Below are positions 39,015 to 48,606 of a stretch of 64,000 bases of DNA, piece by piece. The notes beneath the pieces are model-generated. The model searched no databases. It had not been told where the DNA came from and saw nothing but the letters and a program-made list of their open reading frames with translations. A program made the translations under genes and the position numbers. Each line of letters opens with the position of its first letter. Position 1 is the stretch's first letter. The DNA comes from Aeriscardovia aeriphila (GTDB taxonomy: Bacteria; Actinomycetota; Actinomycetes; Actinomycetales; Bifidobacteriaceae), in assembly GCF_002259595.1 (NCBI RefSeq), contig NZ_MWWU01000002.1, forward strand, positions 496,001 through 560,000, read 5' to 3'.

Positions 39015-39044
39015 AGTATAGCATCTTATCCGAACAGATGTTCG
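39015..39044 (-). promoter_or_regulatory. recA promoter with LexA (SOS) box
   Basis: The inverted repeat CGAACAGATGTTCG (39031-39044) fits the actinobacterial LexA box CGAAC-N4-GTTCG. On the minus strand it lies directly before TGCTATACT, an extended -10 (TATACT at 39015-39020), so bound LexA would block RNA polymerase. The start codon is 100 bases downstream. Confidence 0.85.
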
Positions 39045-39073
39045 ACTGGAGTGTGAACTTGTACATTCCCTCA

Positions 39074-39328
39074 TCAATCAGAATACAAGTCTTGCTCAGG
39101 AACAGGCATCGGCGGAGCAACTGTTTGTGAACCCCAGCGTTTCGGATCAGGAACATCCATCTGGTCACACAACACATTCCACACAACACGCGGGCGAATT
39201 CCTGCAGCAAGCGCCTCACTCGCGGTCACATTATCCAATTTGGTGAGGTGCTCATCTTGAGCGAGGCTTTTACCGTATGCTCTGCCAAAAACCTCTTCGA
39301 GCAGAATCCAAAATTCTCTTTCATGCAC
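39074..39328 (-). CDS. DUF3046 protein
   Basis: An 84-residue protein of the DUF3046 family, found upstream of recA in many actinobacteria. Conserved features: [25 protein letters not shown], the [25 protein letters not shown] core, and a Pro-rich tail. Function is unknown. A GTG start at 39328 follows GGAAGC. The recA promoter and LexA box lie just within or beside its 3' end. Confidence 0.88.
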   Translation of the reverse strand: MHEREFWILLEEVFGRAYGKSLAQDEHLTKLDNVTASEALAAGIRPRVVWNVLCDQMDVPDPKRWGSQTVAPPMPVPEQDLYSD

Positions 39329-39395
39329 GCTTCCAGTTCAGCACAGATTCACGACGCGTTACGCTGCACACGAAGCTACTGGCTAGAACACAAAA

Positions 39396-39454
39396 AACCG
39401 TGCTGATAATCTTGCTGAGCTCATGCTCAATGGCGAAAGATTACCAACACGGTT
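39396..39454 (-). terminator. Terminator after clgR built from two AGATTAYCA motifs
   Basis: AACCGTGCTGATAATCTT (39396-39413) pairs with its near-complement ending at 39454 (mismatches only as G-U type), and the minus strand continues with TTTTTTGTG. The stem contains one TGATAATCT and one inverted AGATTACCA copy. Confidence 0.85.
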
Positions 39455-39474
39455 GAAGAAACTCTGATTGTCAC

Positions 39475-40023
39475 TCAGGCAGCAGCGACTTCTTCGTTTG
39501 CCTTTTCCATCTTTTCGATGCGGTCGGCCACCAAGCGCAACGTCTGGGACAGCTTCAAGCCCAGTGCTGCGGAGATCGAACCCAAGAGTTCCGAGCTTGC
39601 TTCCTTCTGGCCGCGCTCGACTTCGGAAAGGTAGCCCAGGGAAACGCCGGCCTTATCCGAAACTTCACGCAAAGTCTTGTGATCATTACGGCGAACGTCA
39701 CGCAGAACCTCACCCAGAACAATGCGGAAGGAGATAGTACCTGTGTTTTCCTCTTCTTCCTGAGCGACGGCAGAACGATTCATCGTCTGGCTGTACTCAC
39801 GCTCGTCATCCTCACGCATACGGCGCAGTTGCTCTTCACGAGCTCGCTTCTCCTGGCGTGCCTTCTGAGCTCGCATGAACTGCTCGCGAGCGAAGGCGAT
39901 GGCGCGACGCTGAGCTGGGGTCAGTTCGCGTTTCATTGCAGTTTGAGGGCGATCCATATGCTGCAGGTAGGCTGCCTGCGCAGTGGAACCCTCGACGGTC
40001 TTCGCATTGAGTGTCGTTACCAT
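39475..40023 (-). CDS. clgR: ClgR-like transcription regulator
   Basis: XRE-type helix-turn-helix activator; ClgR controls clp protease and other proteostasis genes in actinobacteria. The protein has 182 residues. Its helix-turn-helix lies near 105-160 (LGEVLRDVRRNDHKTLREVSDKAGVSLGYLSEVERGQKEASSELLGSISAALGL). The N-terminal 95 residues are charged and helical (REQFMRAQKARQEKRAREEQLRRMRED), longer than in many ClgR proteins. The ATG at 40023 follows AGAGGGTGG; an ATG at 40050 is in frame but has no site. The C-terminus EEVAAA ends in Ala residues, which in ClgR can be a Clp degradation signal. The neighbours recA and pncC are typical. Confidence 0.9.
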   Translation of the reverse strand: MVTTLNAKTVEGSTAQAAYLQHMDRPQTAMKRELTPAQRRAIAFAREQFMRAQKARQEKRAREEQLRRMREDDEREYSQTMNRSAVAQEEEENTGTISFRIVLGEVLRDVRRNDHKTLREVSDKAGVSLGYLSEVERGQKEASSELLGSISAALGLKLSQTLRLVADRIEKMEKANEEVAAA

Positions 40024-40152
40024 TTTCCACCCTCTCTCTTGATCTCCCATACATTTGTGTCAACAATCGAATGATATTTTTATTCCCACAGACGAAACGC
40101 CGACCGAAATGTTGACGAAACAATAAATTTGAGGGTATGAGCTTTCTTCAGC

Positions 40153-40722
40153 TCAGTCCAACGAGAGAATTTCACGCAAACCCGCGTGCAAGGCGGCCGT
40201 TACTGCGAGGCGGCGAATCTGGGAACGGTCGCCGTGCAGATGCAGCTCCTCGACGCTGATCGAACCGCCTGCTAAGCCTGCACCGACGAACACAGTGCCG
40301 ACTGGCTGGAAGCCATCACTACTCGGGCCCGCAACTCCTGTCGTACTGAGAGCCAGGAGGCCATGCCAGGAGTATGAGGGCCGCTGCTGCACAGTGGTAA
40401 TCTCAAGCCCATCGAAATGAAGAGCCGGAGCGTAAAGCTTAAGCGTACCGGCAACCATATCACTCGCAACTTGCGCATTGACGGCGCCTAAAGAATGCAA
40501 AAGATTACCTGGAACGCCCAAAATATGCTGCTTCGCACCCAGGTGATACGTCACCGCAGAGCCAAGGAAAACGGCAGAAGCCCCCGGAACGGAAACGAGA
40601 GTTGAAGCCAGCTCACCACCGGTCAGCGATTCCGAACAGGCGAGGTATACTCCCCTCTTCTTGCACTCGTCCAACAGAGTACGAGCAAGTTGAACGGGAT
40701 CTTCCGAATCAAGTGATGGCAT
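40153..40722 (-). CDS. pncC: CinA C-terminal domain protein / NMN amidohydrolase
   Basis: Stand-alone C-terminal domain of CinA that deamidates nicotinamide mononucleotide in pyridine nucleotide recycling; 189 residues. Motifs: ACSESLTGGELASTLVSVPGAS, GSAVTYHLGAKQHILGVP, ALSTTGVAGPSSDGFQPVGTVFVG. An extra 25-residue stretch (about 108-132) interrupts the usual spacing before the STTGVAGP motif. The ATG at 40722 has GGGGAG 6 bases upstream. It is part of the pgsA–pncC–clgR–recA series. Confidence 0.92.
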   Translation of the reverse strand: MPSLDSEDPVQLARTLLDECKKRGVYLACSESLTGGELASTLVSVPGASAVFLGSAVTYHLGAKQHILGVPGNLLHSLGAVNAQVASDMVAGTLKLYAPALHFDGLEITTVQQRPSYSWHGLLALSTTGVAGPSSDGFQPVGTVFVGAGLAGGSISVEELHLHGDRSQIRRLAVTAALHAGLREILSLD

Positions 40723-40749
40723 GAGACGCTCCCCATGAGTTAACGCAAC

Positions 40750-40816
40750 GGGTACGCAGCAAGCAGTGACCAGCGGCAGTTACCAGCAGCGGCGACTAAC
40801 CAGCGACCAGCAGCAG
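40750..40816 (-). repeat. Short degenerate repeats between pgsA and pncC
   Basis: ACCAGCGGCAGTTACCAGC, ACCAGCGACC and AGCAGCAGTTAC-like blocks repeat several times in about 65 bases. No stem with a T-run is present. The meaning is unknown. Confidence 0.5.
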
Positions 40817-41533
40817 TTACTTCTGAGCTTGGGCGGCCTTCTGAGCCTTATGGAAACCAATGAGGTAGTTAGCGCCAGAGTATAGGCACAGCACCAGAGC
40901 AATACCGGTCACCACATAGGTGAGCAAGAGATACCACACCGACCAGGAGTTGAAGACCAGCGAAGTACCGCCATGAGTGAAGGGGAACTTCGGGTCAAAC
41001 TGCCACAGAGGCACCAACAGCATCGAGGTAGAAATGCACTCGAACACCGTCTTGAGCTTTCCAGCCCAGTTAGCGGCGACAACCACATTGGCCTCGCTCA
41101 CCGCGAAGAAACGCCAAATCGTGATGCCGAGCTCGCGCACCAGGAACAAGATGGTGACCCACCACCACAACTGGCCGTTAATCGAGAAGAGAATGAGAAC
41201 TGAGCAGATGAGAAGCTTATCGGCAATCGGGTCGAGAAGCTTACCCAAGTCGGTAACCTCATGGCGAGAGCGGGCGAGGTAGCCGTCGACCTTATCCGTG
41301 CTTGCAGCAATGATGAAGAGCACGGCGGCAACCCACTCCAGCGCGTAGTTCTTCGCACCCCACGGGCCAGCAAGGCCTGCGAGAACGAGGGTGATAATCA
41401 CCATGAAAATGCGAATAGTCGTGGTGATGTTAGCAGGAGTCTTCCATTGCGAAAGAATCTGGGCAGCGCGAGAATCACCGTGTGCTTCAGGTGCATTTTG
41501 CGACTGATCAGCCTGGGGATTAACTTGCGACAT
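40817..41533 (-). CDS. pgsA: CDP-diacylglycerol-glycerol-3-phosphate 3-phosphatidyltransferase
   Basis: Integral membrane enzyme making phosphatidylglycerol phosphate; 238 residues. The CDP-alcohol phosphotransferase signature is complete: DGYLARSRHEVTDLGKLLDPIADK (D-G-x2-A-R-x8-G-x3-D-x3-D). Several membrane helices are visible (IRIFMVIITLVLAGLAG, WVAAVLFIIAA, LLICSVLILFSI, WWWVTILFLVRELGI). The ATG at 41533 follows AAAGGAGTCTCTC. It lies directly downstream of ftsK. Confidence 0.93.
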   Translation of the reverse strand: MSQVNPQADQSQNAPEAHGDSRAAQILSQWKTPANITTTIRIFMVIITLVLAGLAGPWGAKNYALEWVAAVLFIIAASTDKVDGYLARSRHEVTDLGKLLDPIADKLLICSVLILFSINGQLWWWVTILFLVRELGITIWRFFAVSEANVVVAANWAGKLKTVFECISTSMLLVPLWQFDPKFPFTHGGTSLVFNSWSVWYLLLTYVVTGIALVLCLYSGANYLIGFHKAQKAAQAQK

Positions 41534-41596
41534 GAGAGACTCCTTTGTGACGAAATAATCTTTCTCCAGTTTAATAGCCACCGCCGATGAACGGCA

Positions 41597-44500
41597 TCAC
41601 TGAGGGCCGCCAGGCTGGGCAGGTGCTGCACCAATGCTGGAGGACTCGCCACGAATGAAGGCCAAAGCCTGCTGCAATTGGGCTGGCTGAACCAAAACCT
41701 CACGCGCCTTCGAGCCCTCCGACGGGCCCACGATACCGCGCGATTCCAAAATATCCATCAGTCGGCCTGCTCGAGCAAAGCCCACGCGCAGCTTGCGCTG
41801 TAACATGGACGTCGAGCCAAACTGCGAGGTGATAATCAGCTCAGCAGCCTGAAGAACATCGTCCATATCGTTACCGATATCCTCAATCGCCTCAGCCTGC
41901 TCTTCCTTCTTATCGGAAGCGTTCATGAGCTCTTGAATATCCTGACGGTAGCGAGGCTTGCGCTGCTGGCGGACGAAATCAGCAATCTGGTGGATTTCCG
42001 ACTCCGTAACCCACGCACCTTGAACGCGCGTCGGCTTCGACCTACCCATCGGCAGGAACAAGCCATCACCCTGGCCAATCAGCGACTCTGCACCCACCGA
42101 GTCGAGAATGACGCGAGAATCGGTGGCCGAAGAGGTAGCGAAAGCCAGACGCGACGGAATATTTGCCTTAATCAGGCCGGTGATCACGTCGACGGACGGG
42201 CGCTGCGTAGCCAACACGAGGTGGATGCCGGCAGCACGGGCGAGCTGAGTGATGCGCTGGATCGAATCCTCCACATCATTCTTGGCGACCATCATCAAGT
42301 CAGCCATCTCGTCGATCACCACGAGGATGTACGGGTACGGCGCAACCATGCGGTCGGAACCCAGTGGAGCATGCACCTTACCTTGGCGGACGGCACGGTT
42401 GAAGTCCTTCATATTGTTGAATCCGAAGTACTGCAAATCGTCATAGCGGGCGTCCATCTCCTTGACCACCCACTGCAAAGTTTGAGCGGCCTTCTTCGGG
42501 TCGGTGATGATAGGCGTGAGCAGATGCGGGATTCCGGCATATGCTGTCAGTTCCACGCGCTTAGGGTCAACGAGGACGAGGCGAACCTCTTCCGGTGTGG
42601 CGCGCGAAATAATTGAGACGAGCATCGAGTTGACGAAGCTTGACTTACCAGAGCCAGTAGCACCGGCAACGAGAAGGTGCGGCATCTTGGACAGGTCGGC
42701 GACAACGGTATTACCCTCGACGTCCTTACCCACAGCGGTCAGCATCGGGTTGTGCGACTTTTGTGCCACCTCGGAGCGCAGAATGTCACCCAGGTGCACG
42801 ATTTCGCGGTCCTGGTTAGGAATTTCGATGCCGATGGCCGATTTTCCGGGGATTGGCGCCAAAATACGCACGTCAGAGCTGGCCACCGCGTAGGCGATGT
42901 TGTTGCGCAGGTTGGTGACCTTCTCCACCTTGGTGCCTGGCCCCAATTCCACCTCGTATTGCGTAACCGTTGGGCCGCGCATGAAGCCGACGACATTGGC
43001 GTCAATGTTGAACTGTTGGAAAGTAGAGCGCAGGGCTTGAATGACACGCTCGTTTTCCTTGGTTTTGGCGGCATGCGCTTGGCCGGAGGAGAGCACGGAG
43101 ATGTCTGGCAGCTGGTAGGACTGGATTTCCTGCAAGGTCACCCCGGCATTAGGGTTCATATCCTCGCCGGTTTTCGCTGCTGGTGCGCCGACGGTTTGCA
43201 CGCTTCCCCCGCCTTGTGATGCGCTCAAGCCGATCGGCACTTGGGCTTGGCTCGCTGCTTCGTCTGCTGGCAAGGCTTGCAAGGTTGGCATCACCGGTGT
43301 GGCGCCAGGGTTTGGCTTGAGATTACCAGGCTGCGCTCCCGCTTGCTGTGCACCGGTCATCATCTGTGCTTGCTGCGAGAAGGCCGGCTGTGCATCAGCC
43401 GGTTGTGGTGCAGCTTGCTGGGCTGATTGTGGAAGCGGTGTCGAGGAAACGCTTGCCGGGAGCGAGGCATTCGGCGTTGGAGGGACGGGGACAGCGAGTG
43501 TGGCTGCAGTATGCGCGTTCAAACCGTTATTTGCCAAGTCGCGCACATCCTGTGCTGATAGTGACTGCGCCCACGGGTTTACAGCAGGGTTGGCAGCAGG
43601 ATTTATGCCTGAAGTTACGCCATTGTTTGCATTCGCACTGTGGTCAAACACGCGCGGCTGCGCTGGGGCAGGCTGCGAAAGAGCTGGTTGTACGTGAGCA
43701 AGTTGCGCTTGAGCAGGCTGTACGGGAACAGACTGTGCTGCAACCGGCATAGCGGCAGGGTTCACCGGCGCTGTTTGCACCGGGCGGTGAGGCATAGCCA
43801 GATTCACCGCATTATCACGGCCGGTAGTATCTGCACTGTCAGCATGGTCAAAGGCCGTGTCATTCTCGTAATAATTCAGAGGCTCGTCCTGCTTCTTATG
43901 GAAGAGACCGCGGGAGAAGAAGCCTTTCACTTTATCCATGAACCCAGAGCGCGTAGCTCGAGGCTGCTCGGGAGCGTCTTCGTCGCCGGCTACTAGCGGC
44001 TCATCATCCAAGATCTCACCGGTATTCGGGTCAACACGGATGGAATGAGAATCCGCACGAACGGGATGAGCAACGCGGCCGATATCTGCATCATCCTCGT
44101 AGTCGGAGGAGGTGTCATCGGCTGATTCATGCGCACTGACAATCTGGGTGCGTTGTGAGGAAAGCCAGGCGGCCAGGTCGCGCACGTGCATGCCTGAGAC
44201 CAGGAAAACCGAGAGCAAGATGAGCAAGATGAAGACGACGATGGCGGTCGGCTTGTTGAGACCCATCGACACGGGCGCGCCGAGCAGATAGCCCATCAGG
44301 CCGCCAGCCTCCAAAATGTGACCGGTCACTTTCGTGGTGTCCGGGTTCATCGTCACCTGCAGCAAGGAGCACAAGGACCATGCCAAAATGGCGAGGCCAG
44401 CCCAAACGCGCGCAGCAATTTTCGGACGATGGCGCTTGACCACGAGAACGGCGGCTACCAACAAGACGGGTGGGAGAAGCACCGAGAGAATGCCGAAGAG

Positions 44501-44866
44501 GCCGGCAGACACCCAATGCAGCGCCACGGCGAAAATGCCGCCAACATGGAACCATTCGGAAGCGATGAAGAGGGCGGCGAGCAGGAGCAACACGAAGAAG
44601 ACGATGTCACGTGTCAGCTCAGTACTGGAATTACCTGTACTCGAGGAGCTGTCGGAGTAGCCATCATCGTCAGAGTTTGCCCGCGAAGAACGAGACGAGC
44701 GGGAAGAACGACCGGAACTACCCGAGCCTCGAGAAGAACGTGAGGAGCTGGAAGTGGTGCGAGAGGACCCACGTGTGGAGCGCGCACTGCTATCACGCGA
44801 TGAGCGACGCGACGATTCCTCTGGCGAATCAACAATCTGCGTCTCGTCTTGTGCCCGTGATGGCAT
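41597..44866 (-). CDS. ftsK: FtsK/SpoIIIE DNA translocase
   Basis: Septal DNA pump that moves chromosome ends and activates dimer resolution; 1089 residues. After a 75-residue Ser/Arg-rich head come four membrane helices (about 85-240), then a 350-residue Pro/Ala/Gln-rich linker with near-repeats such as [10 protein letters not shown] and [13 protein letters not shown]. The motor follows: [20 protein letters not shown], Walker [15 protein letters not shown] (about 738), Walker [38 protein letters not shown]. The C-terminal winged-helix gamma domain ([22 protein letters not shown]) reads polar DNA sites. GGAGGAGACT precedes the ATG at 44866. Confidence 0.95.
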   Translation of the reverse strand: MPSRAQDETQIVDSPEESSRRSSRDSSARSTRGSSRTTSSSSRSSRGSGSSGRSSRSSRSSRANSDDDGYSDSSSSTGNSSTELTRDIVFFVLLLLAALFIASEWFHVGGIFAVALHWVSAGLFGILSVLLPPVLLVAAVLVVKRHRPKIAARVWAGLAILAWSLCSLLQVTMNPDTTKVTGHILEAGGLMGYLLGAPVSMGLNKPTAIVVFILLILLSVFLVSGMHVRDLAAWLSSQRTQIVSAHESADDTSSDYEDDADIGRVAHPVRADSHSIRVDPNTGEILDDEPLVAGDEDAPEQPRATRSGFMDKVKGFFSRGLFHKKQDEPLNYYENDTAFDHADSADTTGRDNAVNLAMPHRPVQTAPVNPAAMPVAAQSVPVQPAQAQLAHVQPALSQPAPAQPRVFDHSANANNGVTSGINPAANPAVNPWAQSLSAQDVRDLANNGLNAHTAATLAVPVPPTPNASLPASVSSTPLPQSAQQAAPQPADAQPAFSQQAQMMTGAQQAGAQPGNLKPNPGATPVMPTLQALPADEAASQAQVPIGLSASQGGGSVQTVGAPAAKTGEDMNPNAGVTLQEIQSYQLPDISVLSSGQAHAAKTKENERVIQALRSTFQQFNIDANVVGFMRGPTVTQYEVELGPGTKVEKVTNLRNNIAYAVASSDVRILAPIPGKSAIGIEIPNQDREIVHLGDILRSEVAQKSHNPMLTAVGKDVEGNTVVADLSKMPHLLVAGATGSGKSSFVNSMLVSIISRATPEEVRLVLVDPKRVELTAYAGIPHLLTPIITDPKKAAQTLQWVVKEMDARYDDLQYFGFNNMKDFNRAVRQGKVHAPLGSDRMVAPYPYILVVIDEMADLMMVAKNDVEDSIQRITQLARAAGIHLVLATQRPSVDVITGLIKANIPSRLAFATSSATDSRVILDSVGAESLIGQGDGLFLPMGRSKPTRVQGAWVTESEIHQIADFVRQQRKPRYRQDIQELMNASDKKEEQAEAIEDIGNDMDDVLQAAELIITSQFGSTSMLQRKLRVGFARAGRLMDILESRGIVGPSEGSKAREVLVQPAQLQQALAFIRGESSSIGAAPAQPGGPQ

Positions 44867-44908
44867 AGTCTCCTCCATCGTTTCCTCGTACAACCGTTTC
44901 TATGGTAC

Positions 44909-46090
44909 TCACCCAATTTCGCCTAAATGGTGACGAATCGGCTGAACTTCATCATAATCAGCTATGAACTCTCCCCTATCGGCGGCCTTAACAAGGGAAA
45001 TGATCTGTTCAGAAGCGTCAGAAGAGAGCGAATCAACCCAGTGGACGCGCGGATCGCGGCCAAACCAGCCCATCTGTTTTCGCGCCAAACGCTGTGTTTT
45101 CTGCGTAATTTCCGCGAAAGCTTCGTCTTCGCTGATCTCACCGCGCAGGTAAGCCTCAATTTGCGGGTAGCCAATCGCCTTGTGAGCGGTCACACCCAAG
45201 CGGCCCTGCAGACGGAGAACCTCATCAACGAAGCCGGCCTCACGCATTTGCTGCGTGCGCAGCGCGACGCGCTCATCCAGCTGCTCGCGGCTCAAATCAA
45301 GCCCGATTTGGACGGTGGGGATGACGTAACGGTAGCGCGGAAGCGTGGAGGAGAAAGGCTTCTTGGTAATCTCGATGACTTCTAAGGCTCGAATAGTGCG
45401 GCGAACATTTGCAGGGTCCATGCTTGCCGCTGCTTGAGGGTCGAGAGCTTGCAAGCGCGCGAAGAGAACGCCAGGGCCTTTCTCCTCAGCTTCTTGTTCC
45501 AAATGCTTGCGGATCGCTGGGTTTTGCGGCGGGAAGCTCATGTCGTCAATGGCAGCTCGCGCGTACAGGCCCGACCCGCCGACCAGGATGGGACGAATGT
45601 GAGCGTTCACAAGCCGTTCGATCGTCTCGCGCGCCAGAGTTTGGAAGCGCGCCACGGAAATGCTCTCTTCAGGCTCGTAACAGTCGATGAGCCAATGCTT
45701 GACTTGGGCTTGCTCCTGGTCGGTAGGCTTTGCCGTTCCCACGTCCATTCCGCGGTAAAACTGGTAGGCATCTTGGTTGATAATCTCGGCAGGCTCGCCT
45801 TTGCTCTCCAAATAACGGGCCAGCGAGATTGCCAGTGCCGTTTTCCCGGAGGCTGTAGGCCCAATGATGCTCACGATGGGATGATGTGGAGTGATAATCC
45901 AGCGGTTTCCCTCAAGATTGTGGCCTGAGGTGAGCTGATCGCGCTGCGGTTGAGCCTCGTTCTGCGGACCGTGTTGTAGCTCGTGTTGAAGGTTGCCTTG
46001 CGGCTCGTGCTGAAGGCTGTGTTGAAGCTCGTCCTGCGGCTCGTCTTGCGGCTCGTGCTGAGGCTGTTGTTGCGTCTGTTCCTGCGTCAC
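44909..46090 (-). CDS. miaA: tRNA dimethylallyltransferase with a Gln-rich N-terminal extension
   Basis: Adds a dimethylallyl group to A37 of tRNAs that read UNN codons; 393 residues against about 310-330 usual. The P-loop is [20 protein letters not shown] (about 74-93), followed by [46 protein letters not shown] and [13 protein letters not shown]. Residues 1-60 consist of [12 protein letters not shown] repeats and have no counterpart in the family. The GTG at 46090 has only a weak AAAAGA upstream, and no convincing start lies nearer the P-loop, so the extension could be partly untranslated. ftsK follows after 42 bases. Confidence 0.88.
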   Translation of the reverse strand: MTQEQTQQQPQHEPQDEPQDELQHSLQHEPQGNLQHELQHGPQNEAQPQRDQLTSGHNLEGNRWIITPHHPIVSIIGPTASGKTALAISLARYLESKGEPAEIINQDAYQFYRGMDVGTAKPTDQEQAQVKHWLIDCYEPEESISVARFQTLARETIERLVNAHIRPILVGGSGLYARAAIDDMSFPPQNPAIRKHLEQEAEEKGPGVLFARLQALDPQAAASMDPANVRRTIRALEVIEITKKPFSSTLPRYRYVIPTVQIGLDLSREQLDERVALRTQQMREAGFVDEVLRLQGRLGVTAHKAIGYPQIEAYLRGEISEDEAFAEITQKTQRLARKQMGWFGRDPRVHWVDSLSSDASEQIISLVKAADRGEFIADYDEVQPIRHHLGEIG

Positions 46091-46343
46091 TCTTTTATGC
46101 TACCGTTGAACCACGCTGAGCACATCACTCAGGCGGCAGTTATACTGCGCATGTATACCGCACATGTTCTGCGCGTCAGTCACTTCGAGGGAACGCGCAG
46201 AGGTTTTCAGCTTTTTCTCATATTTCTCTCAGCGCATGTGAATTGACATTCTCTAGAATAAAAAACATCACGAAACGATATGAGTTCTCAGACGAAGCCA
46301 TGTCGTGATGGTGTTTTCGTCACAGGAAAGGTGTGAGGCAGAA

Positions 46344-47330
46344 ATGTCGAACCCAGTGAATCCGAATAACGGCTTCAACAACGGTTATGGCTCCAATAAC
46401 CGCACCAACGGCTATAACAACTACAACCAGCCATATGCTTCCAACGGCCAGAACAATGGCCAACCCTATCAGACGGACAATTCATATTCCAACGCTCAGC
46501 CGCAGTATGGCGCCTATGCTCCTCAGGGCAATGCCTACCCCAACAACGGATTCGCGAATAACGGTTACCAGCAGAACGCCTACTCGCAGAACACTTATGA
46601 GCAGACTGCATACAACCCGAACCCAGTGAACGCTGCCGTGCGAAGCGCATACCAGGTCACCGAGAAGGATGCCAACACTGCCGTCACTCGCACCTACGGC
46701 CTCATGGCTTTGGGCCTGCTGGTGAGCTTCGGCGTGGCATACCTCTCCTATGTGTCCGGCATCGCTGCTCGCTTCTACATGGCCAGCGGCATTATCGGAC
46801 CTCTGGTTCTCTTCGCCGCCATCATGATGATCTCGATTAGCTTGTCGGCCAAGATTCAAACGATGAAGGTGGGCACTGCGTACGCGCTGTTCTTCACCTT
46901 CGCTGCTTTGATGGGCTTGGATTTGAGCTCGATCTTCTTCGTCTACTCCCCGATGGGCATCCTGGCAGCTCTGGTGCTGTGCTCCGTGTTCTTCCTGGCT
47001 TTGACCATGATTGGCCTGACCACTCGTAAGAACATGCTCGGCACGGGCAAGATTCTCATGACCGCTCTCATCGTGTTGATCGTGGCACAGGTGGTCATCA
47101 GCTTCCTGCCGTTCAACTCTTCGATGATGCGTCTGATCTGCCTGATCGGTGTCGCCCTCTTCTCCTTCATGACGGTTCGCGACGCTCAAATGACGAGGGC
47201 TCTTTTGGCACAAGTCAACGATGAGGCTATGCTTCAGCGCGTGTCCATTCTGGCTGCTCTGAACCTCTTCCTCGACTTCATCAACCTGTTCCAGTACTTG
47301 CTCTACTTGTTCAACAGCTCAGATAACTGA
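46344..47330 (+). CDS. Bax inhibitor-1/YccA family membrane protein
   Basis: A 328-residue protein. Residues 1-95 are a hydrophilic Asn/Gln/Tyr/Pro-rich tail (NNGYGSNNRTNGYNNYNQP type) and the rest has about seven membrane helices: YGLMALGLLVSFGVAYLS, IIGPLVLFAAIMMISISLS, YALFFTFAALMGLDLSSIF, LAALVLCSVFFLALTMIGL, ILMTALIVLIVAQVVISFL and others. The family includes calcium-leak channels and FtsH-interacting proteins, but the role here is not known. GAGGCAGAA precedes the ATG at 46344; the frame is open from 46305 without similarity. Confidence 0.88.
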   Translation: MSNPVNPNNGFNNGYGSNNRTNGYNNYNQPYASNGQNNGQPYQTDNSYSNAQPQYGAYAPQGNAYPNNGFANNGYQQNAYSQNTYEQTAYNPNPVNAAVRSAYQVTEKDANTAVTRTYGLMALGLLVSFGVAYLSYVSGIAARFYMASGIIGPLVLFAAIMMISISLSAKIQTMKVGTAYALFFTFAALMGLDLSSIFFVYSPMGILAALVLCSVFFLALTMIGLTTRKNMLGTGKILMTALIVLIVAQVVISFLPFNSSMMRLICLIGVALFSFMTVRDAQMTRALLAQVNDEAMLQRVSILAALNLFLDFINLFQYLLYLFNSSDN

Positions 47331-47367
47331 TCTCATTGATCTTTGCTGAATGCCCATTGAAGTAAGT

Positions 47368-47414
47368 AAGGAAGGCATGCACCTCCATCCGCGAGTGTAC
47401 ATGCCTTCCTTTTA
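47368..47414 (+). terminator. Terminator after the Bax inhibitor-1 gene
   Basis: AAGGAAGGCATG pairs with CATGCCTTCCTT, with a 20-base loop and a short T tract (TTTATAT). Confidence 0.82.
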
Positions 47415-47445
47415 TATATCGAGGCCTCTGATAATCTAGAAATTT

Positions 47446-48393
47446 ATGACTAGGACAGTGAAAAACAAGATTCTCGGCGTTATCGCCCTTTTGACGGCCG
47501 CCGCCCTGTGGGGTGGCTCGTTCGTCACCCAACTTTTGGGCATGAAAGATCTGACCCCACTGGCCTTCAATTCGCTGCGTTTCACCCTGGGCGCCATCAC
47601 TCTGCTTCCACTCTTAACCCTCAGTACAGGCAGGACGAAGCCGAAGAATTGGACCAGAACTATCGTCGACTGCTTCATCTCCGGAGGCCTGCTTTTTGCC
47701 GCCATCTCCGTCGAGCAGTATGCGCTGAACATGAGCTCCAATGCAGGACGCTCCGGTTTTATCACTGCCCTGTACATCATCATGGTCCCGTTTATGGGCC
47801 TGTTCTTGGGCGAAAAAGCGCAGTGGAAAACTTTCGTCGCACCTATTTTCTCCGTGGTGGGCTTGGCTATGCTCACCCTTTCCGGCCCACAAGGAAGCCT
47901 CACCGTTTCTGATGGCTTGCTGCTGCTTGGCGCTTTCGGTTTCGCTGTTCAGCTCATTGTGGTGAACCGCTCCACTATCAACCCGATTCACCTGTCGATC
48001 GGCCAGCTCTTCGTTGCTGCCGGTTTGTCGTGGTTGTGCACGCTTTTCATGGGCCAGATGCCGTCCGGTTCGGACGTTCTCGGCTCCCTGTGGCCAGTTC
48101 TCTTCTCTGGTGTTTTGTCGACGGGAATTGCGTACAGCTTGCAGGTGTTTGGCCAGCAGCATGTTGCCGCTGCTCCTTCAGCTATTTTGATGTCGATGGA
48201 ATCTCTGTTTTCTGTCGTCTTTGGCGCGCTCTTCCTGGGCGAACGTATGGGCTTGGTGGCCTACATTGGTTGCGTGTTCATGCTCGCTGGAACGGTGATT
48301 TCTCAACTTCCGAATAAGAACCAGCCAGATATCACGGAAACTGAATATGTGGAGCATGAGCCGACGGGCCGAGAAGAGATGATGTCCAAGTAA
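47446..48393 (+). CDS. EamA (DMT superfamily) transporter
   Basis: Inner-membrane transporter of the drug/metabolite family with ten helices as two five-helix EamA repeats; 315 residues. Visible: GVIALLTAAALWGGSFV (first helix with the family WG), FNSLRFTLGAITLLPLL, GLLFAAISVEQYAL, ALYIIMVPFMGLFLGEKAQWKTFVAPIFSVVG, then the second half GLSWLCTLFMGQMP, GVLSTGIAYSLQVFGQQHVAAAPSAILMSMESLFSVVFGALFLGE. Substrate unknown. No ribosome site is visible before the ATG. A TGATAATCT motif at 47429-47437 lies just upstream and its GATAAT could act as a -10, giving a nearly leaderless transcript. Confidence 0.9.
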   Translation: MTRTVKNKILGVIALLTAAALWGGSFVTQLLGMKDLTPLAFNSLRFTLGAITLLPLLTLSTGRTKPKNWTRTIVDCFISGGLLFAAISVEQYALNMSSNAGRSGFITALYIIMVPFMGLFLGEKAQWKTFVAPIFSVVGLAMLTLSGPQGSLTVSDGLLLLGAFGFAVQLIVVNRSTINPIHLSIGQLFVAAGLSWLCTLFMGQMPSGSDVLGSLWPVLFSGVLSTGIAYSLQVFGQQHVAAAPSAILMSMESLFSVVFGALFLGERMGLVAYIGCVFMLAGTVISQLPNKNQPDITETEYVEHEPTGREEMMSK

Positions 48394-48453
48394 ATTCCCC
48401 GCCCCTACCTTCGACTTTTTTCCCACATATGCGCAGGGCTAGCGTTCATATAC

Positions 48454-48485
48454 AAAGGGCCAGCTTTCACTGCTGGCCCTTTTTC
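48454..48485 (+). terminator. Terminator after the EamA transporter gene
   Basis: AAGGGCCAGC/GCTGGCCCTT with a 7-base loop and a TTTTT tail. Confidence 0.92.
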
Positions 48486-48606
48486 ATATATTCATACCGT
48501 TTTATGCGTTGCGCCGTAAAACCTCCGGCTTTAGCCGGGGGATATAAGGCGCTTCTCTTTTACCGTTCTAGCTCACATATGTAAAGTAGTGTGCTATATT
48601 GGAAAC

